Assembly (NCBI GenBank): GCA_910575795.1
Contig: CAJTGE010000042.1
Span: 1-44,284, forward strand
Direction of reading: 5' to 3'
DNA: 44,284 nucleotides
Source: Clostridiaceae bacterium
Lineage (GTDB): Bacteria; Bacillota; Clostridia; Lachnospirales; Lachnospiraceae
Within the stretch, counting starts at the first letter, position 1; each line of letters begins with the position of its first letter. Made by a program: the position numbers and the translations under genes. Below, piece by piece: positions 15,931 through 23,617 of this stretch. The notes beneath the pieces were generated by a model that was not told the origin of the DNA, made no database searches, and saw only the letters and a list, made by a program, of their open reading frames with translations.

Positions 15931-15966
15931 GCCGTTACAGTCCGGGGTTATCTGAACTGTTACGGC
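15931..15966 (+). repeat. Imperfect hairpin with the GTAAC/GTTC motif
   Basis: GCCGTTACAG at 15931 and CTGTTACGGC ending 15966 form an imperfect hairpin in the 128-base gap before the radical SAM gene. The motif CTGAAC-N-GTTAC recurs in other intergenic spaces of this window. There is no T run, so it is not a clear terminator. Confidence 0.4.
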
Positions 15967-16000
15967 AGAATCATATGAACCATAGAAGAGGAGAATGAAA

Positions 16001-16879
16001 ATGAGATATGAAGGCATTGTATACAGGCCGCCGAGTGAAGCAAGGAGCCTGATTATTCAGGTCACAATCGGATGCGCGCACAATACCTGCACGTTTTGCA
16101 ATATGTACAAGGAAAAGGAATTCCGGATCCGGAAGATGGAAGAGATCATGGAGGATCTGGAGGAGGCGAGCCACAGCCGCTACGCTTCCTGGATCGAAAA
16201 GGTATTCCTGGCGGACGGCGACGCCCTGATCCGCACGACGCCGGATCTGCTGACCATCCTTGACGCCATCCGCCGGAAGTTTCCGCAGGTCGGCCGGGTG
16301 GCCGCATACGGAACCGCGCAGGATATCCTGCGCAAGAGCGGGGAGGATCTGGCAAAGCTTAAGGAAGCGGGGCTTGGCATCGTCTATGTAGGCGCTGAGA
16401 CAGGCGACGACGAGATTTTGCGTTACATCAATAAAGGCGTAACCGCCGCCGAGATCATTTCCGCGGGACAGAAGCTGAAGCGCTGCGGCATCCAGACCTC
16501 GGTTACGCTCATCTCCGGCCTTGGGGGCCGGGGAAAGGTAAGAGAACACGCCCTTTCCTGCGCAAAGCTGATCACAGAGATGAATCCGGAATACGCCTCC
16601 TTCCTGACCCTGCGGCTGTACGAGGGGACGCCCATGTACGCGGATGTGGTGGAAGGCCGTTTTGAGCGGATCACCGCGGACGAAATTGTGGAGGAGATGA
16701 AAATCTTTCTGGAAAATGTCCGCTCTCCCGGGACCGTTTTCCGCACAAACCACGCGTCAAACTATGTGGTTCTGGCCGGAACGCTTGACGGGGACATTCC
16801 GGCGATGATGAGGACGCTTGAGGAGGCGAAAGCCAACCACCATTACAGAAAGTTCCGGGAGACAGGGGATCTGCTGTAG
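16001..16879 (+). CDS. Radical SAM protein of unknown reaction
   Basis: The 292-residue protein is taken from ATG 16001, with GAGGAG 7 bases upstream; the ATG at 15995 is too close to that site. The cluster motif is in IGCAHNTCTFCNMYK near residues 25-39. Its three Cys are spaced CX4CX2C rather than the common CX3CX2C, a spacing I recall for this family of Firmicute proteins. The TIM-barrel features follow: AYGTAQDILRK, VYVGAETGDDEILRYINKG and LISGLGG. No auxiliary Fe-S cluster domain is seen. It resembles the YgiQ/Elp3-like group, but the substrate is unknown. It stands alone between the MoxR gene and a convergent DNA-repair gene. Confidence 0.85.
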   Translation: MRYEGIVYRPPSEARSLIIQVTIGCAHNTCTFCNMYKEKEFRIRKMEEIMEDLEEASHSRYASWIEKVFLADGDALIRTTPDLLTILDAIRRKFPQVGRVAAYGTAQDILRKSGEDLAKLKEAGLGIVYVGAETGDDEILRYINKGVTAAEIISAGQKLKRCGIQTSVTLISGLGGRGKVREHALSCAKLITEMNPEYASFLTLRLYEGTPMYADVVEGRFERITADEIVEEMKIFLENVRSPGTVFRTNHASNYVVLAGTLDGDIPAMMRTLEEAKANHHYRKFRETGDLL

Positions 16880-16884
16880 CTGTC

Positions 16885-17449
16885 CTATATTCCGGTTAGC
16901 TGCATCATGTGTTGGAAATCGATCCACAGATGCTTAAGGACACCGGATTTTACCCGGTCCCGGAATGTATAGGCAGCAGTTTCAAAAGGTGTTTCCTTAA
17001 GGTGGCAGACATACACCGACTGCCGTTCCGGATTTACCACCCAGTATTCCCGTACACCGGCATCGTTATAGAGATTTAGTTTACGGATATAGTCGTGGCT
17101 GGAATTGCTGGAGGAAGTGATTTCAATAATCCAGTCGGGCGCGCCGCTGCACCCGCGCTGTGTGAGCCTGCCAGGGTCACAGATCACGCTGATATCCGGT
17201 TCAACCACAGTTGTATTGTCATCAAACAGACTGACGGCAAAGGGGGCCGGGTACGCCTTGCATGAGCCCCCTTGGAGCGGATATGATTTGCGATCTCAAC
17301 ATGTAGAAAGGACAGGATTTCCTGACGAACCTGCTGGGAGCTGACATGTAATAAAACTGCCCGTCAATCAGCTCAGCCCGTACATGTTCCGGAAGCCTGT
17401 AATACTCCTCTTCCGTATGGCTATTTGTATGTCCTGCGGCCTGCGCCAT
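16885..17449 (-). pseudogene. Uma2-family nuclease gene broken by two frameshifts
   Basis: The minus-strand gene starts at ATG 17449 (AGGAAG upstream), 29 bases inside the end of the glycosylase gene. The first frame covers PEHVRAELIDGQFYYMSAPS. Homology then moves to a second frame (RQEILSFLHVEIANHIRSKG) and, at about 17262, to a third (CKAYPAPFAVSLFDDN) that runs to 16885. The two shifts are single-base losses near 17327 and 17262. The PD-(D/E)XK residues of Uma2 are intact in the last part: EPDIS, WIIEI and the Lys of YIRKLNLY. The gene is dead unless both shifts are sequencing errors. Uma2 proteins are of uncertain role and often occur in multiple copies. Confidence 0.85.
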
Positions 17450-18326
17450 TCCCGGCTTCCTTTCTCTCATAGTAAAATATATACTGCTGCATCACGCCCG
17501 CATACCCCTGATAGCCGCCGAAATAGTCCCGTATCAGGGCTTCGTACAGGCGGCTTTTGGGAAGCGCGCGGTATTTCTTCGGGTTCTTGGGATAATAATG
17601 CTCCATCAGGATCTGTGAAATCCAGGTATCCACCGGAAACGCGTCGATGTGGTGCAGCCCAAAGAGGCAGACACAGTTGGCAATCTTTGCCCCGATCCCG
17701 TAAAATCCGGTCAGATATTCAAAGGCGCGTTCATAGTCCATCGCGGACAACTTATCCAGATCCAGACGCCCCTGCAGGGCATCCTCACAGATCCGGCTGA
17801 TATAAGCGGCGCGGTAGCCGAGCTTCAATGCCTTAAGTTCGTCCAGTGAAGCCCTTCCAAGCTGTTCAGGCGTAGGAAACGTATAATAAACACGCCCCGC
17901 GCCGCCGGAAAGAACCGTTTCCCTGCGGACGCCGTAGCGGCAGCTTAACGCTTCCACCGCCTCCCGGATTTTAGGGATCGTGCGCTGCTGTGAAATAATA
18001 AAAGTCACAATCATTTCCCACACGTCCTGCCGCAGGATACGGATCCCGGAACCCGCCCCGGCAGCGGCCGTCAAATACGAATCCCGTTTCCGCACAGAGG
18101 CGATATAGGCCCCGTAATCCGTGTCCAGATCAAAATAGTTTACCCAGAACGGATAATCCTTGTCCGGACAGTCAAAATAAAACGTGGAAGCATCCTGTGA
18201 AATCTCCAGATAACGCTCCCCGCTCACAACAGACCACACATCAGGCGCGCATGGCGTCATGCGGAAACACTGGCCGGATTCGGCAGTCTGCTTTAAATCA
18301 AATTGGGGTTGGAATCTTGTTTTCAT
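17421..18326 (-). CDS. 8-oxoguanine DNA glycosylase (OGG1/HhH-GPD type)
   Basis: The 301-residue protein cuts oxidised guanine from DNA in base excision repair. The ATG at 18326 starts MKTRFQPQFDLKQTAESGQC, typical of the bacterial OGG N-terminal domain. The helix-hairpin-helix is GFYGIGAKIANCVCLFGL with the catalytic Lys214, followed by the conserved Asp233 in FPVDTW. Both key residues are present, so the enzyme should be active with glycosylase and lyase activity. An upstream in-frame TTG at 18362 would overlap the predicted promoter. The promoter at 18333-18362 would start transcription at or within a base of the ATG, so the mRNA may lack a leader. The broken Uma2 gene follows in the same direction. 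Confidence 0.9.
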   Translation of the reverse strand: MKTRFQPQFDLKQTAESGQCFRMTPCAPDVWSVVSGERYLEISQDASTFYFDCPDKDYPFWVNYFDLDTDYGAYIASVRKRDSYLTAAAGAGSGIRILRQDVWEMIVTFIISQQRTIPKIREAVEALSCRYGVRRETVLSGGAGRVYYTFPTPEQLGRASLDELKALKLGYRAAYISRICEDALQGRLDLDKLSAMDYERAFEYLTGFYGIGAKIANCVCLFGLHHIDAFPVDTWISQILMEHYYPKNPKKYRALPKSRLYEALIRDYFGGYQGYAGVMQQYIFYYERKEAGNGAGRRTYK

Positions 18327-18332
18327 ATAGGA

Positions 18333-18362
18333 AGTATAGCACAGGAAAAAGAGCTTGCACAA
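18333..18362 (-). promoter_or_regulatory. Predicted promoter of the glycosylase, leaderless
   Basis: On the minus strand TTGTGC (complement of 18357-18362) and TATACT (complement of 18333-18338) are 18 bases apart. The -10 box ends 6 bases before the ATG, leaving no room for a ribosome-binding site. Confidence 0.45.
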
Positions 18363-18530
18363 GAGTTTTGTTTTGAGTATACTGGGAATAGATTTTATGC
18401 GTTAATGCGGATGGTTTGAGCGTAGGGAGTTTGAGAGAGTCGTGGGAGGAACGCCAGCATATGATTCAATACAGTAACGTTTAACCCCGCAATAAAACCG
18501 CAACAAAATTTCAAAGAAAGGTGATTAGTT

Positions 18531-18920
18531 ATGTTAGAAGCAGGAATAAAAGGAAGACAGGAAGTTATGGTAACCAAAGAAAACTGTGCAAGCGCCCAGG
18601 GAAGCGGGCTTCTGGAGGTGTTTGCGACCCCGGCCATGATCGCTTTGATGGAGCAGACCGCCTGGATGAGCATTGCGTCTCTTCTGAATGAGGGCGAGGG
18701 AACTGTGGGGACAAAGCTTGATGTAAGTCATCTTGCGGCCACTCCGGTGGGGATGAAGGTGTGGTGCGAGAGCGAGCTTAAGGAAGTGGATAAGAGAAGG
18801 CTTGTATTCCACGTCGAGGCGTTTGATGAGAAGGGAAAGATCGGCGAGGGAGAGCATGAAAGATTTATTATTCAGAATGAGAAATTCATGAAAAAAGCAC
18901 AGGCAAAGCTGGAAGGCTGA
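18531..18920 (+). CDS. Hotdog-fold thioesterase (FlK-like)
   Basis: The 129-residue protein starts at ATG behind GAAAGGTG. It has the pattern of FlK-type acyl-CoA thioesterases: FATPAMIALMEQTAW at about 31-45, then GEGTVGTKLDVSHLAATPVGM at about 55-76, and a final EHERFII strand. Family knowledge: such proteins hydrolyse small acyl-CoA thioesters. The substrate cannot be read from the sequence. The next gene (MBL fold) starts one base after the stop and the VOC gene overlaps that by 4 bases, so the three form a tight operon, possibly for thioester or aldehyde detoxification. Confidence 0.85.
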   Translation: MLEAGIKGRQEVMVTKENCASAQGSGLLEVFATPAMIALMEQTAWMSIASLLNEGEGTVGTKLDVSHLAATPVGMKVWCESELKEVDKRRLVFHVEAFDEKGKIGEGEHERFIIQNEKFMKKAQAKLEG

Positions 18921-18921
18921 T

Positions 18922-19635
18922 ATGAAGATTACGTATATACATCACAGCTCGTTTTCTGTGGAGACAGAGAAGGCGACGCTGTTATTTGACTATTATGCAG
19001 GCCCGCTTCCGGCGTTTGCAAAGGATCGGCCGCTGATTGTGTTTGCCAGCCATTTCCATGCGGATCATTTTTCTCCTGTTGTTTTTGAGCTGGCAGGGCA
19101 TGAGGGCGGCGCGCGGTTTATCCTTTCCCATGATATCCGTCCCGGGAAGGTTCCGGAGGAACTTCTTGACCGGACGCGTTTTGTGAAGGCCGGGGAATCA
19201 TTTGAGCTGGCATATGCGCAGGGGGAAGCCGCGATGCGGATCGAGACGCTGCGCTCTACGGATGAGGGCGTCGCCTTTTGGCTTTCCTGCGGCGGGAAGG
19301 AGATTTACCACGCGGGAGATCTGAATAACTGGTGGTGGGAGGGCGAGGACAAAGCCTGGAACCGCAATATGGCGGCGAATTATAAGAAGGAGATGGAGAA
19401 ACTGGCGGGAAGGACGGCGGATATTGCTTTTATTCCACTGGATCCGCGCCTGGAGAAATGGTTTTATCTTGGCATGGAGGGCTTTATGGAAAAGGCGGAT
19501 GCAAAGGCCATTTTCCCCATGCATTTCTGGAAGGATTACAGCGTGATTGAGCGCATGAAGCGCCATCCGGCCAGCGCGGGCTGGGGGGATCGGATTGTGG
19601 ATATCAGAGAAGAAGGAGAGGTATTTGAGCGATGA
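18922..19635 (+). CDS. MBL-fold metallo-hydrolase
   Basis: The 237-residue protein begins MKITYIHHSSFSVET, typical of the UlaG-like branch of metallo-beta-lactamase-fold hydrolases. The metal motif is SHFHADH at about residues 49-55; further ligands are the His of LSHDIRP (about 75), the Asp of HAGDLNN (about 133) and His in FPMHFW (about 195). All sites of a two-metal centre appear present. It sits in the middle of a three-gene operon, one base after the thioesterase and overlapping the VOC gene by 4 bases (ATGA). The substrate is unknown. Confidence 0.85.
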   Translation: MKITYIHHSSFSVETEKATLLFDYYAGPLPAFAKDRPLIVFASHFHADHFSPVVFELAGHEGGARFILSHDIRPGKVPEELLDRTRFVKAGESFELAYAQGEAAMRIETLRSTDEGVAFWLSCGGKEIYHAGDLNNWWWEGEDKAWNRNMAANYKKEMEKLAGRTADIAFIPLDPRLEKWFYLGMEGFMEKADAKAIFPMHFWKDYSVIERMKRHPASAGWGDRIVDIREEGEVFER

Positions 19636-20003
19636 AGTTTTCATTTGCACATAATAATTTCAATGTGGTGAACCTGGAGAAGTCTTTAAAATTCTATGAG
19701 GAGGCGCTTGGGCTTAAGGAGATACGCCGCAAGGAGGCAAAGGATCACAGTTTTATTCTTGTGTATCTGGGAGACGGGGAGACAAAGCATGCGCTGGAGC
19801 TGACCTGGCTTCGCGACTGGGAAAAGGATTCCTATAATCTGGGGGACAATGAATTCCATCTCGCCTTTGAGACGGACGATATGGAGGCATCCTTTAAGAA
19901 GCACAAGGAAATGGGCTGCGTCTGCTACGAAAATCCGTCGATGGGAATCTATTTTATCAGCGATCCGGACGGTTACTGGCTGGAGATCGTGCCTCAGAAA
20001 TAA
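19632..20003 (+). CDS. VOC-family protein (glyoxalase I-like)
   Basis: The 123-residue protein starts at an ATG overlapping the MBL stop codon (ATGA) and ends just before the dihydroorotase leader. It has the two beta-alpha-beta-beta-beta halves of the vicinal oxygen chelate fold: FAHNNFNVVNLEKSLKFYEE at the start and FISDPDGYWLEIVPQ at the end. Metal ligands in the expected places are His7, Glu56 (ALELTW), His76 (NEFHLAF) and Glu119. This fits lactoylglutathione-lyase-like enzymes, which convert the methylglyoxal-thiol adduct. Firmicute members may use other thiols than glutathione. Its place beside a thioesterase and an MBL hydrolase suggests a glyoxalase-like detoxification set, which is an inference. 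Confidence 0.85.
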   Translation: MKFSFAHNNFNVVNLEKSLKFYEEALGLKEIRRKEAKDHSFILVYLGDGETKHALELTWLRDWEKDSYNLGDNEFHLAFETDDMEASFKKHKEMGCVCYENPSMGIYFISDPDGYWLEIVPQK

Positions 20004-20116
20004 AGCGGCCGCTCCGAGACTGAATGTACTCCCGGAATTCCGCGAAATCCGCCGCAAAGGCAGGTGCGGAGAGATTCTGAGAGCACAGGATTACATGATT
20101 AAGGGGGAACGCGGCA

Positions 20117-21463
20117 TTGAAGATGGTGATTGCAAATGGACGGGTGATTGACCCGGAGAGCGGTTTTGACGGACTGGCGGATCTGATGACAGAGGACGGG
20201 AAGATTACCGGGATATGGCGGAGGGACAGCCAAGACAGGCGGGATACAGACGGCGGGGCTGGCTGGCATCCGGCGGACGGAACGGATCCGGGCGTGTGCG
20301 GCGGGGAGCCGGCGCGGGTGATCGACGCGGCGGGGCTTATTGTCGCCCCCGGCCTGGTGGATGTCCATGTCCATTTCAGGGATCCGGGACTGACCTGGAA
20401 GGAAGACATCCTGACAGGAGCCGCGGCGGCCAAAGCGGGCGGTTATACGACAGTTGTGTGCATGGCAAACACGAAGCCCGCGGCGGATACGCCGGAGGTG
20501 ATCCGCTACATTACGGAAAAGGGCAGGGAAACCGGGATCCATGTCCTGGCGGCGGCGGCGGTCACGAAGGGGCTTAAAGGCAGGGAGCTCACGGACATGC
20601 AGGCATTGGCCGAAAGCGGCGCGGCGGGATTTACGGACGACGGCATTCCGCTTATGAACGAAGCGCTTGTGAAAAAGGCGATGGAAGAGGCGACGCGCTT
20701 AAAACTGCCGCTGAGCTTTCACGAGGAGGATCCGGCGTTTATTATCAATAACGGGATCAACCAGGGGGCTGTTTCTGAACGGATGGGCCTTGGCGGATCA
20801 CCTGCGCTGGCGGAGGACGCGCTGGTGGCCAGGGACTGCATGATCGCGCTTCACACAGGGGCTAGGGTGAATATCCAGCACATCAGCTCAGCGAATTCCG
20901 TGAAAATGGTCGGCCTGGCGAAAGAGCTGGGGGCTGACGTATGGGCAGAGGTGACGCCGCACCATTTCAGCCTCGATGAAACAGCGGTGCTGGAGTATAA
21001 AACCCTGGCAAAGATGAATCCGCCCCTGCGGACCGCGGCGGATCGGAGCGCTCTGATCGAGGGCTTAAAGGACGGGACGATTGACGTGATTGCTACGGAT
21101 CACGCGCCGCACAGCAGGGAGGAAAAGGAAAAGCCGTTTGCCGAAGCGCCGAGCGGGATCATCGGCCTTGAGACAGCGCTGCCTCTGGCCGTGACAAATC
21201 TGGTAAAGGCCGGGCATGTAAGCTATCTTACGCTGTTTGAGAAAATGTGCCTGAACCCGGCGCGGCTTTACCATCTGGAATGCGGCAGGATCCGGGAGGG
21301 CGCGGCCGCGGATCTCGTTATTTTTGACGATACGCATCCCTTTACGGTACAGGAATTTGCGTCAAAATCCTGCAACTCGCCATTTATTGGGACGCAGCTT
21401 CTGGGACGGGTGAAATATACCGTCTGTGAAGGAGAGATCGTTTATCAGGACGGCGGGTTTTGA
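20117..21463 (+). CDS. pyrC: Dihydroorotase, class I
   Basis: The 448-residue protein catalyses cyclisation of carbamoyl-aspartate to dihydroorotate in pyrimidine synthesis. TTG at 20117 is preferred because AAGGGGGA lies about 9 bases upstream; an ATG two codons later is possible. Metal-binding HVHFRDPG is at about 84-91, NIQHISS supplies a further His, and ATDHAPHS carries the catalytic Asp. Between ITGI (residue 33) and VIDAAG (68) is a Gly/Asp/Arg-rich insert of about 34 residues where Bacillus PyrC has about 11. No other pyr genes are next to it, so it is separated from the usual operon. Confidence 0.9.
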   Translation: MKMVIANGRVIDPESGFDGLADLMTEDGKITGIWRRDSQDRRDTDGGAGWHPADGTDPGVCGGEPARVIDAAGLIVAPGLVDVHVHFRDPGLTWKEDILTGAAAAKAGGYTTVVCMANTKPAADTPEVIRYITEKGRETGIHVLAAAAVTKGLKGRELTDMQALAESGAAGFTDDGIPLMNEALVKKAMEEATRLKLPLSFHEEDPAFIINNGINQGAVSERMGLGGSPALAEDALVARDCMIALHTGARVNIQHISSANSVKMVGLAKELGADVWAEVTPHHFSLDETAVLEYKTLAKMNPPLRTAADRSALIEGLKDGTIDVIATDHAPHSREEKEKPFAEAPSGIIGLETALPLAVTNLVKAGHVSYLTLFEKMCLNPARLYHLECGRIREGAAADLVIFDDTHPFTVQEFASKSCNSPFIGTQLLGRVKYTVCEGEIVYQDGGF

Positions 21464-21486
21464 GACAGCGAATGATGGAGACAGTA

Positions 21487-21510
21487 CGTAACCGTTCAGG
21501 CTGCCTGAAC
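21487..21510 (+). repeat. Perfect small hairpin with GTAAC/GTTC motif
   Basis: GTTCAGGC at 21494-21501 pairs with GCCTGAAC at 21503-21510, preceded by GTAACC. It lies 24 bases after the dihydroorotase stop, with no T run. It is one of the recurring GTAAC-N-GTTC sites in intergenic spaces. Confidence 0.6.
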
Positions 21511-21647
21511 TGATGCAACAATACAGCATTCAGGATTAAAGAGTGTTTGAAAAATGCTTTCTGCCAGACGGCGGGAATGATTCTTCAGACCTCTCTGGCA
21601 CAGGTATGTATGATACGCATAAAAGCAGACAGTAAAAGGAGAACAAG

Positions 21648-23147
21648 ATGGAAACCATGTTAAAACGCGGCGCTGGCATTTTGATGCCTGTTTTCAGCCT
21701 GCCGTCCCCCTACGGGATCGGAACCTTCGGCAGGGACGCCCGCGACTTTATCGACCAACTGAAAAAGGCCAGGCAGAGCTTCTGGCAGGTGCTTCCCATG
21801 GGACCGACCAGCTACGGGGACAGCCCATACCAGTCTTTCTCTGCGTTTGCGGGCAATCCATATTATATTGACCTCGATATACTGAAAGAAGAAGAACTTT
21901 TAACCCAGGAGGAGATCGACGAGTGCTTCTGGAGCGAACAGCCGGATCAGGTCAAATATGACGCAGTGTATTACTACCGCTTTCCGCTCCTGAAAAAGGC
22001 GTTCGGGAGAAGCGGGCATGAAAAGACAGAGGCATACAAAGCCTTTCTTGAAAAAAATGCATATTGGATCGACGATTACAGCCTGTACATGGCGCTGAAA
22101 AAACACTTTGAGGACGCCGGGTGGCTGGAGTGGGACGAGGATGTGCGTTTCCGCAGGCCCGCGGCAATGGCGAAATATCAGGAAGAGCTTAAAGAAGAGA
22201 TTGATTACTGGAAATTCCTGCAGTTTAAGTTTTTTGAACAGTGGGAGAAATTAAAAGAATATGCAAATGAAAATAACATAAAGATCGTGGGAGACATCCC
22301 CATCTATGTGGCCCTGGACAGCGCGGATGTCTGGAGCCACCCGGAGCTGTTCCAGTTAGACGAGAAGAATTTGACGCCTGTCAATGTCGCCGGCGTGCCG
22401 CCGGATGCATTTTCCGATGAAGGGCAGTTATGGGGCAATCCCCTGTACCGCTGGGATTACATGGAAAAAACCGGCTTTGCCTGGTGGCGGGAGCGCATGA
22501 AAGCGTCCGCAGAGCTTTATGACGTGATCCGGATCGATCATTTCCTCGGCGTCGTTCAGTATTACTCCATCCCCTATGGCTCGGAAAACGCCAAAGCCGG
22601 CGAGTGGAAAACAGGGCCGGGAAAGAAACTGACGGATGCCATTGACGAATCCGTGGGAGAGACGAAGATCATTGCCGAGGATCTGGGAATCTTCTGCCAG
22701 GGCGTAAAGGATCTCTTGAAGGAAACCGGCTATCCGGGCATGAAGATCATAGAATTCGCATTCAGCGGCGACCGCTTCAACGAGCATCTGCCCCACTGCT
22801 ACGAGCCCAATATGGTCGTATACGGAGGCACCCACGACAACGAGACGCTTGCCGGCTATTTCAAAGCCGGCAAGCGGGAGTGGTGGGAGCTGCAGTACAT
22901 CGCCGATTACCTTGGCGCGGCCCATCAGAGCGAGGTGGTGGACCGTGTATTCCGGGCCGCCTACGGCTCTGTGGCCAGCGTGGCGATCTTCCAGATGCAG
23001 GATGTACTTAAACTTGACAACTCCGCCCGGCTCAATACCCCCGGCACGGTAGGAGAAAACTGGAGATGGCGTTTGAAAAAGGGACAATTTACAGAAGAAC
23101 ACACTGGTTATCTGGCATGGCTGGTGGATATCTTTGGACGGTTTTAG
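21648..23147 (+). CDS. malQ: 4-alpha-glucanotransferase (amylomaltase, GH77)
   Basis: The 499-residue protein moves glucan segments between malto-oligosaccharides in glycogen and maltodextrin use. It starts at ATG behind AAAAGGAG. The GH77 pattern is complete: RGAGILMPVFSLPSPYGIG at 7-25, VGDIPIYVA near 220, the nucleophile Asp in RIDHFLG near 297, the acid/base Glu in AEDLG near 343, and GTHDNETL near 394 with the third carboxylate. Length is normal for the short bacterial type. It is a single-gene unit; an extended inverted repeat starts at its stop codon. Confidence 0.93.
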   Translation: METMLKRGAGILMPVFSLPSPYGIGTFGRDARDFIDQLKKARQSFWQVLPMGPTSYGDSPYQSFSAFAGNPYYIDLDILKEEELLTQEEIDECFWSEQPDQVKYDAVYYYRFPLLKKAFGRSGHEKTEAYKAFLEKNAYWIDDYSLYMALKKHFEDAGWLEWDEDVRFRRPAAMAKYQEELKEEIDYWKFLQFKFFEQWEKLKEYANENNIKIVGDIPIYVALDSADVWSHPELFQLDEKNLTPVNVAGVPPDAFSDEGQLWGNPLYRWDYMEKTGFAWWRERMKASAELYDVIRIDHFLGVVQYYSIPYGSENAKAGEWKTGPGKKLTDAIDESVGETKIIAEDLGIFCQGVKDLLKETGYPGMKIIEFAFSGDRFNEHLPHCYEPNMVVYGGTHDNETLAGYFKAGKREWWELQYIADYLGAAHQSEVVDRVFRAAYGSVASVAIFQMQDVLKLDNSARLNTPGTVGENWRWRLKKGQFTEEHTGYLAWLVDIFGRF

Positions 23148-23219
23148 TACAGCATTGCTTGAATTTCGGTGAATAAATAGCGAGTGATTTATTCACCGGA
23201 ATTTAGGCGATGCTGTACT
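23146..23219 (+). repeat. Long inverted repeat directly after malQ
   Basis: AGTACAGCAT at 23146 and GATGCTGTACT ending at 23219 are the outer ends. The arms also share TGAATTTCGGTGAATAAAT and ATTTATTCACCGGAATTTA near the centre. The loop is about 8 bases. Total stem is over 30 bp with a few mismatches. There is no T run, so it is not a standard terminator, but it could stabilise the malQ 3' end. Confidence 0.75.
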
Positions 23220-23245
23220 GAGAGGGGAGATAGAAACGGATTCAG

Positions 23246-23289
23246 AGCTTCCGGGACGTATTGTTTTACGACAGAGCGTCCCGGAAGCT
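23246..23289 (+). terminator. GC-rich hairpin between malQ and the structured repeat
   Basis: AGCTTCCGGGACG at 23246-23258 pairs perfectly with CGTCCCGGAAGCT at 23277-23289 around an 18-base loop. The following sequence is TTAAAATT rather than a clean T run, so termination is plausible but not certain. Confidence 0.5.
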
Positions 23290-23304
23290 TTAAAATTGTT
23301 GCTA

Positions 23305-23441
23305 TTCACGGGGCTCATCTTCTTGTCCGGCATAGCCAGACAAGAAGCATCGGGCGTTCGCCCGATGTGAAAAACTGACAGAAAACAGCCTTACAAGCAA
23401 GCTTGACGTCTGTTTTCCGCCAGTTTTCCCCGCCCCGTGAA
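23305..23441 (+). repeat. Family 2 structured repeat, copy A
   Basis: Outer arms TTCACGGGG (23305-23313) and CCCCGTGAA (23433-23441) enclose three hairpins. P2 is CTTCTTGTC with GACAAGAAG. P3 is CATCGGGCG with CGCCCGATG at 23348-23367. P4 is a long stem, 23370-23388 with 23410-23428. The linker at the top of P4, TTACAAGCAAGCTTGACG, is nearly identical in copy B at 43093. The layout is cloverleaf-like. Confidence 0.8.
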
Positions 23442-23477
23442 CTGTAATTTAAAATTATGAAATATTTATGAAGACAT

Positions 23478-23506
23478 TGAATAAAGTCCCCAATAGTGTT
23501 AGAATA
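23478..23506 (+). promoter_or_regulatory. Predicted secA promoter
   Basis: TTGAAT at 23478-23483 and TAGAAT at 23501-23506 are 17 bases apart. The transcript would start near 23513, about 105 bases before secA. Confidence 0.5.
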
Positions 23507-23617
23507 GACAAGATTATATAATTGAGACTATACGGTTTTAACAGAAATAGAAATCGCAAAAACGGTATAAACTGATAGGAAGAAACGTATCATGAACAAC
23601 AAATAGGAGAGTAAAGC

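Noticed and set aside
23146..23219. Standard rho-independent terminator for malQ
   Set aside because: The stem is far longer than usual and no T run follows.
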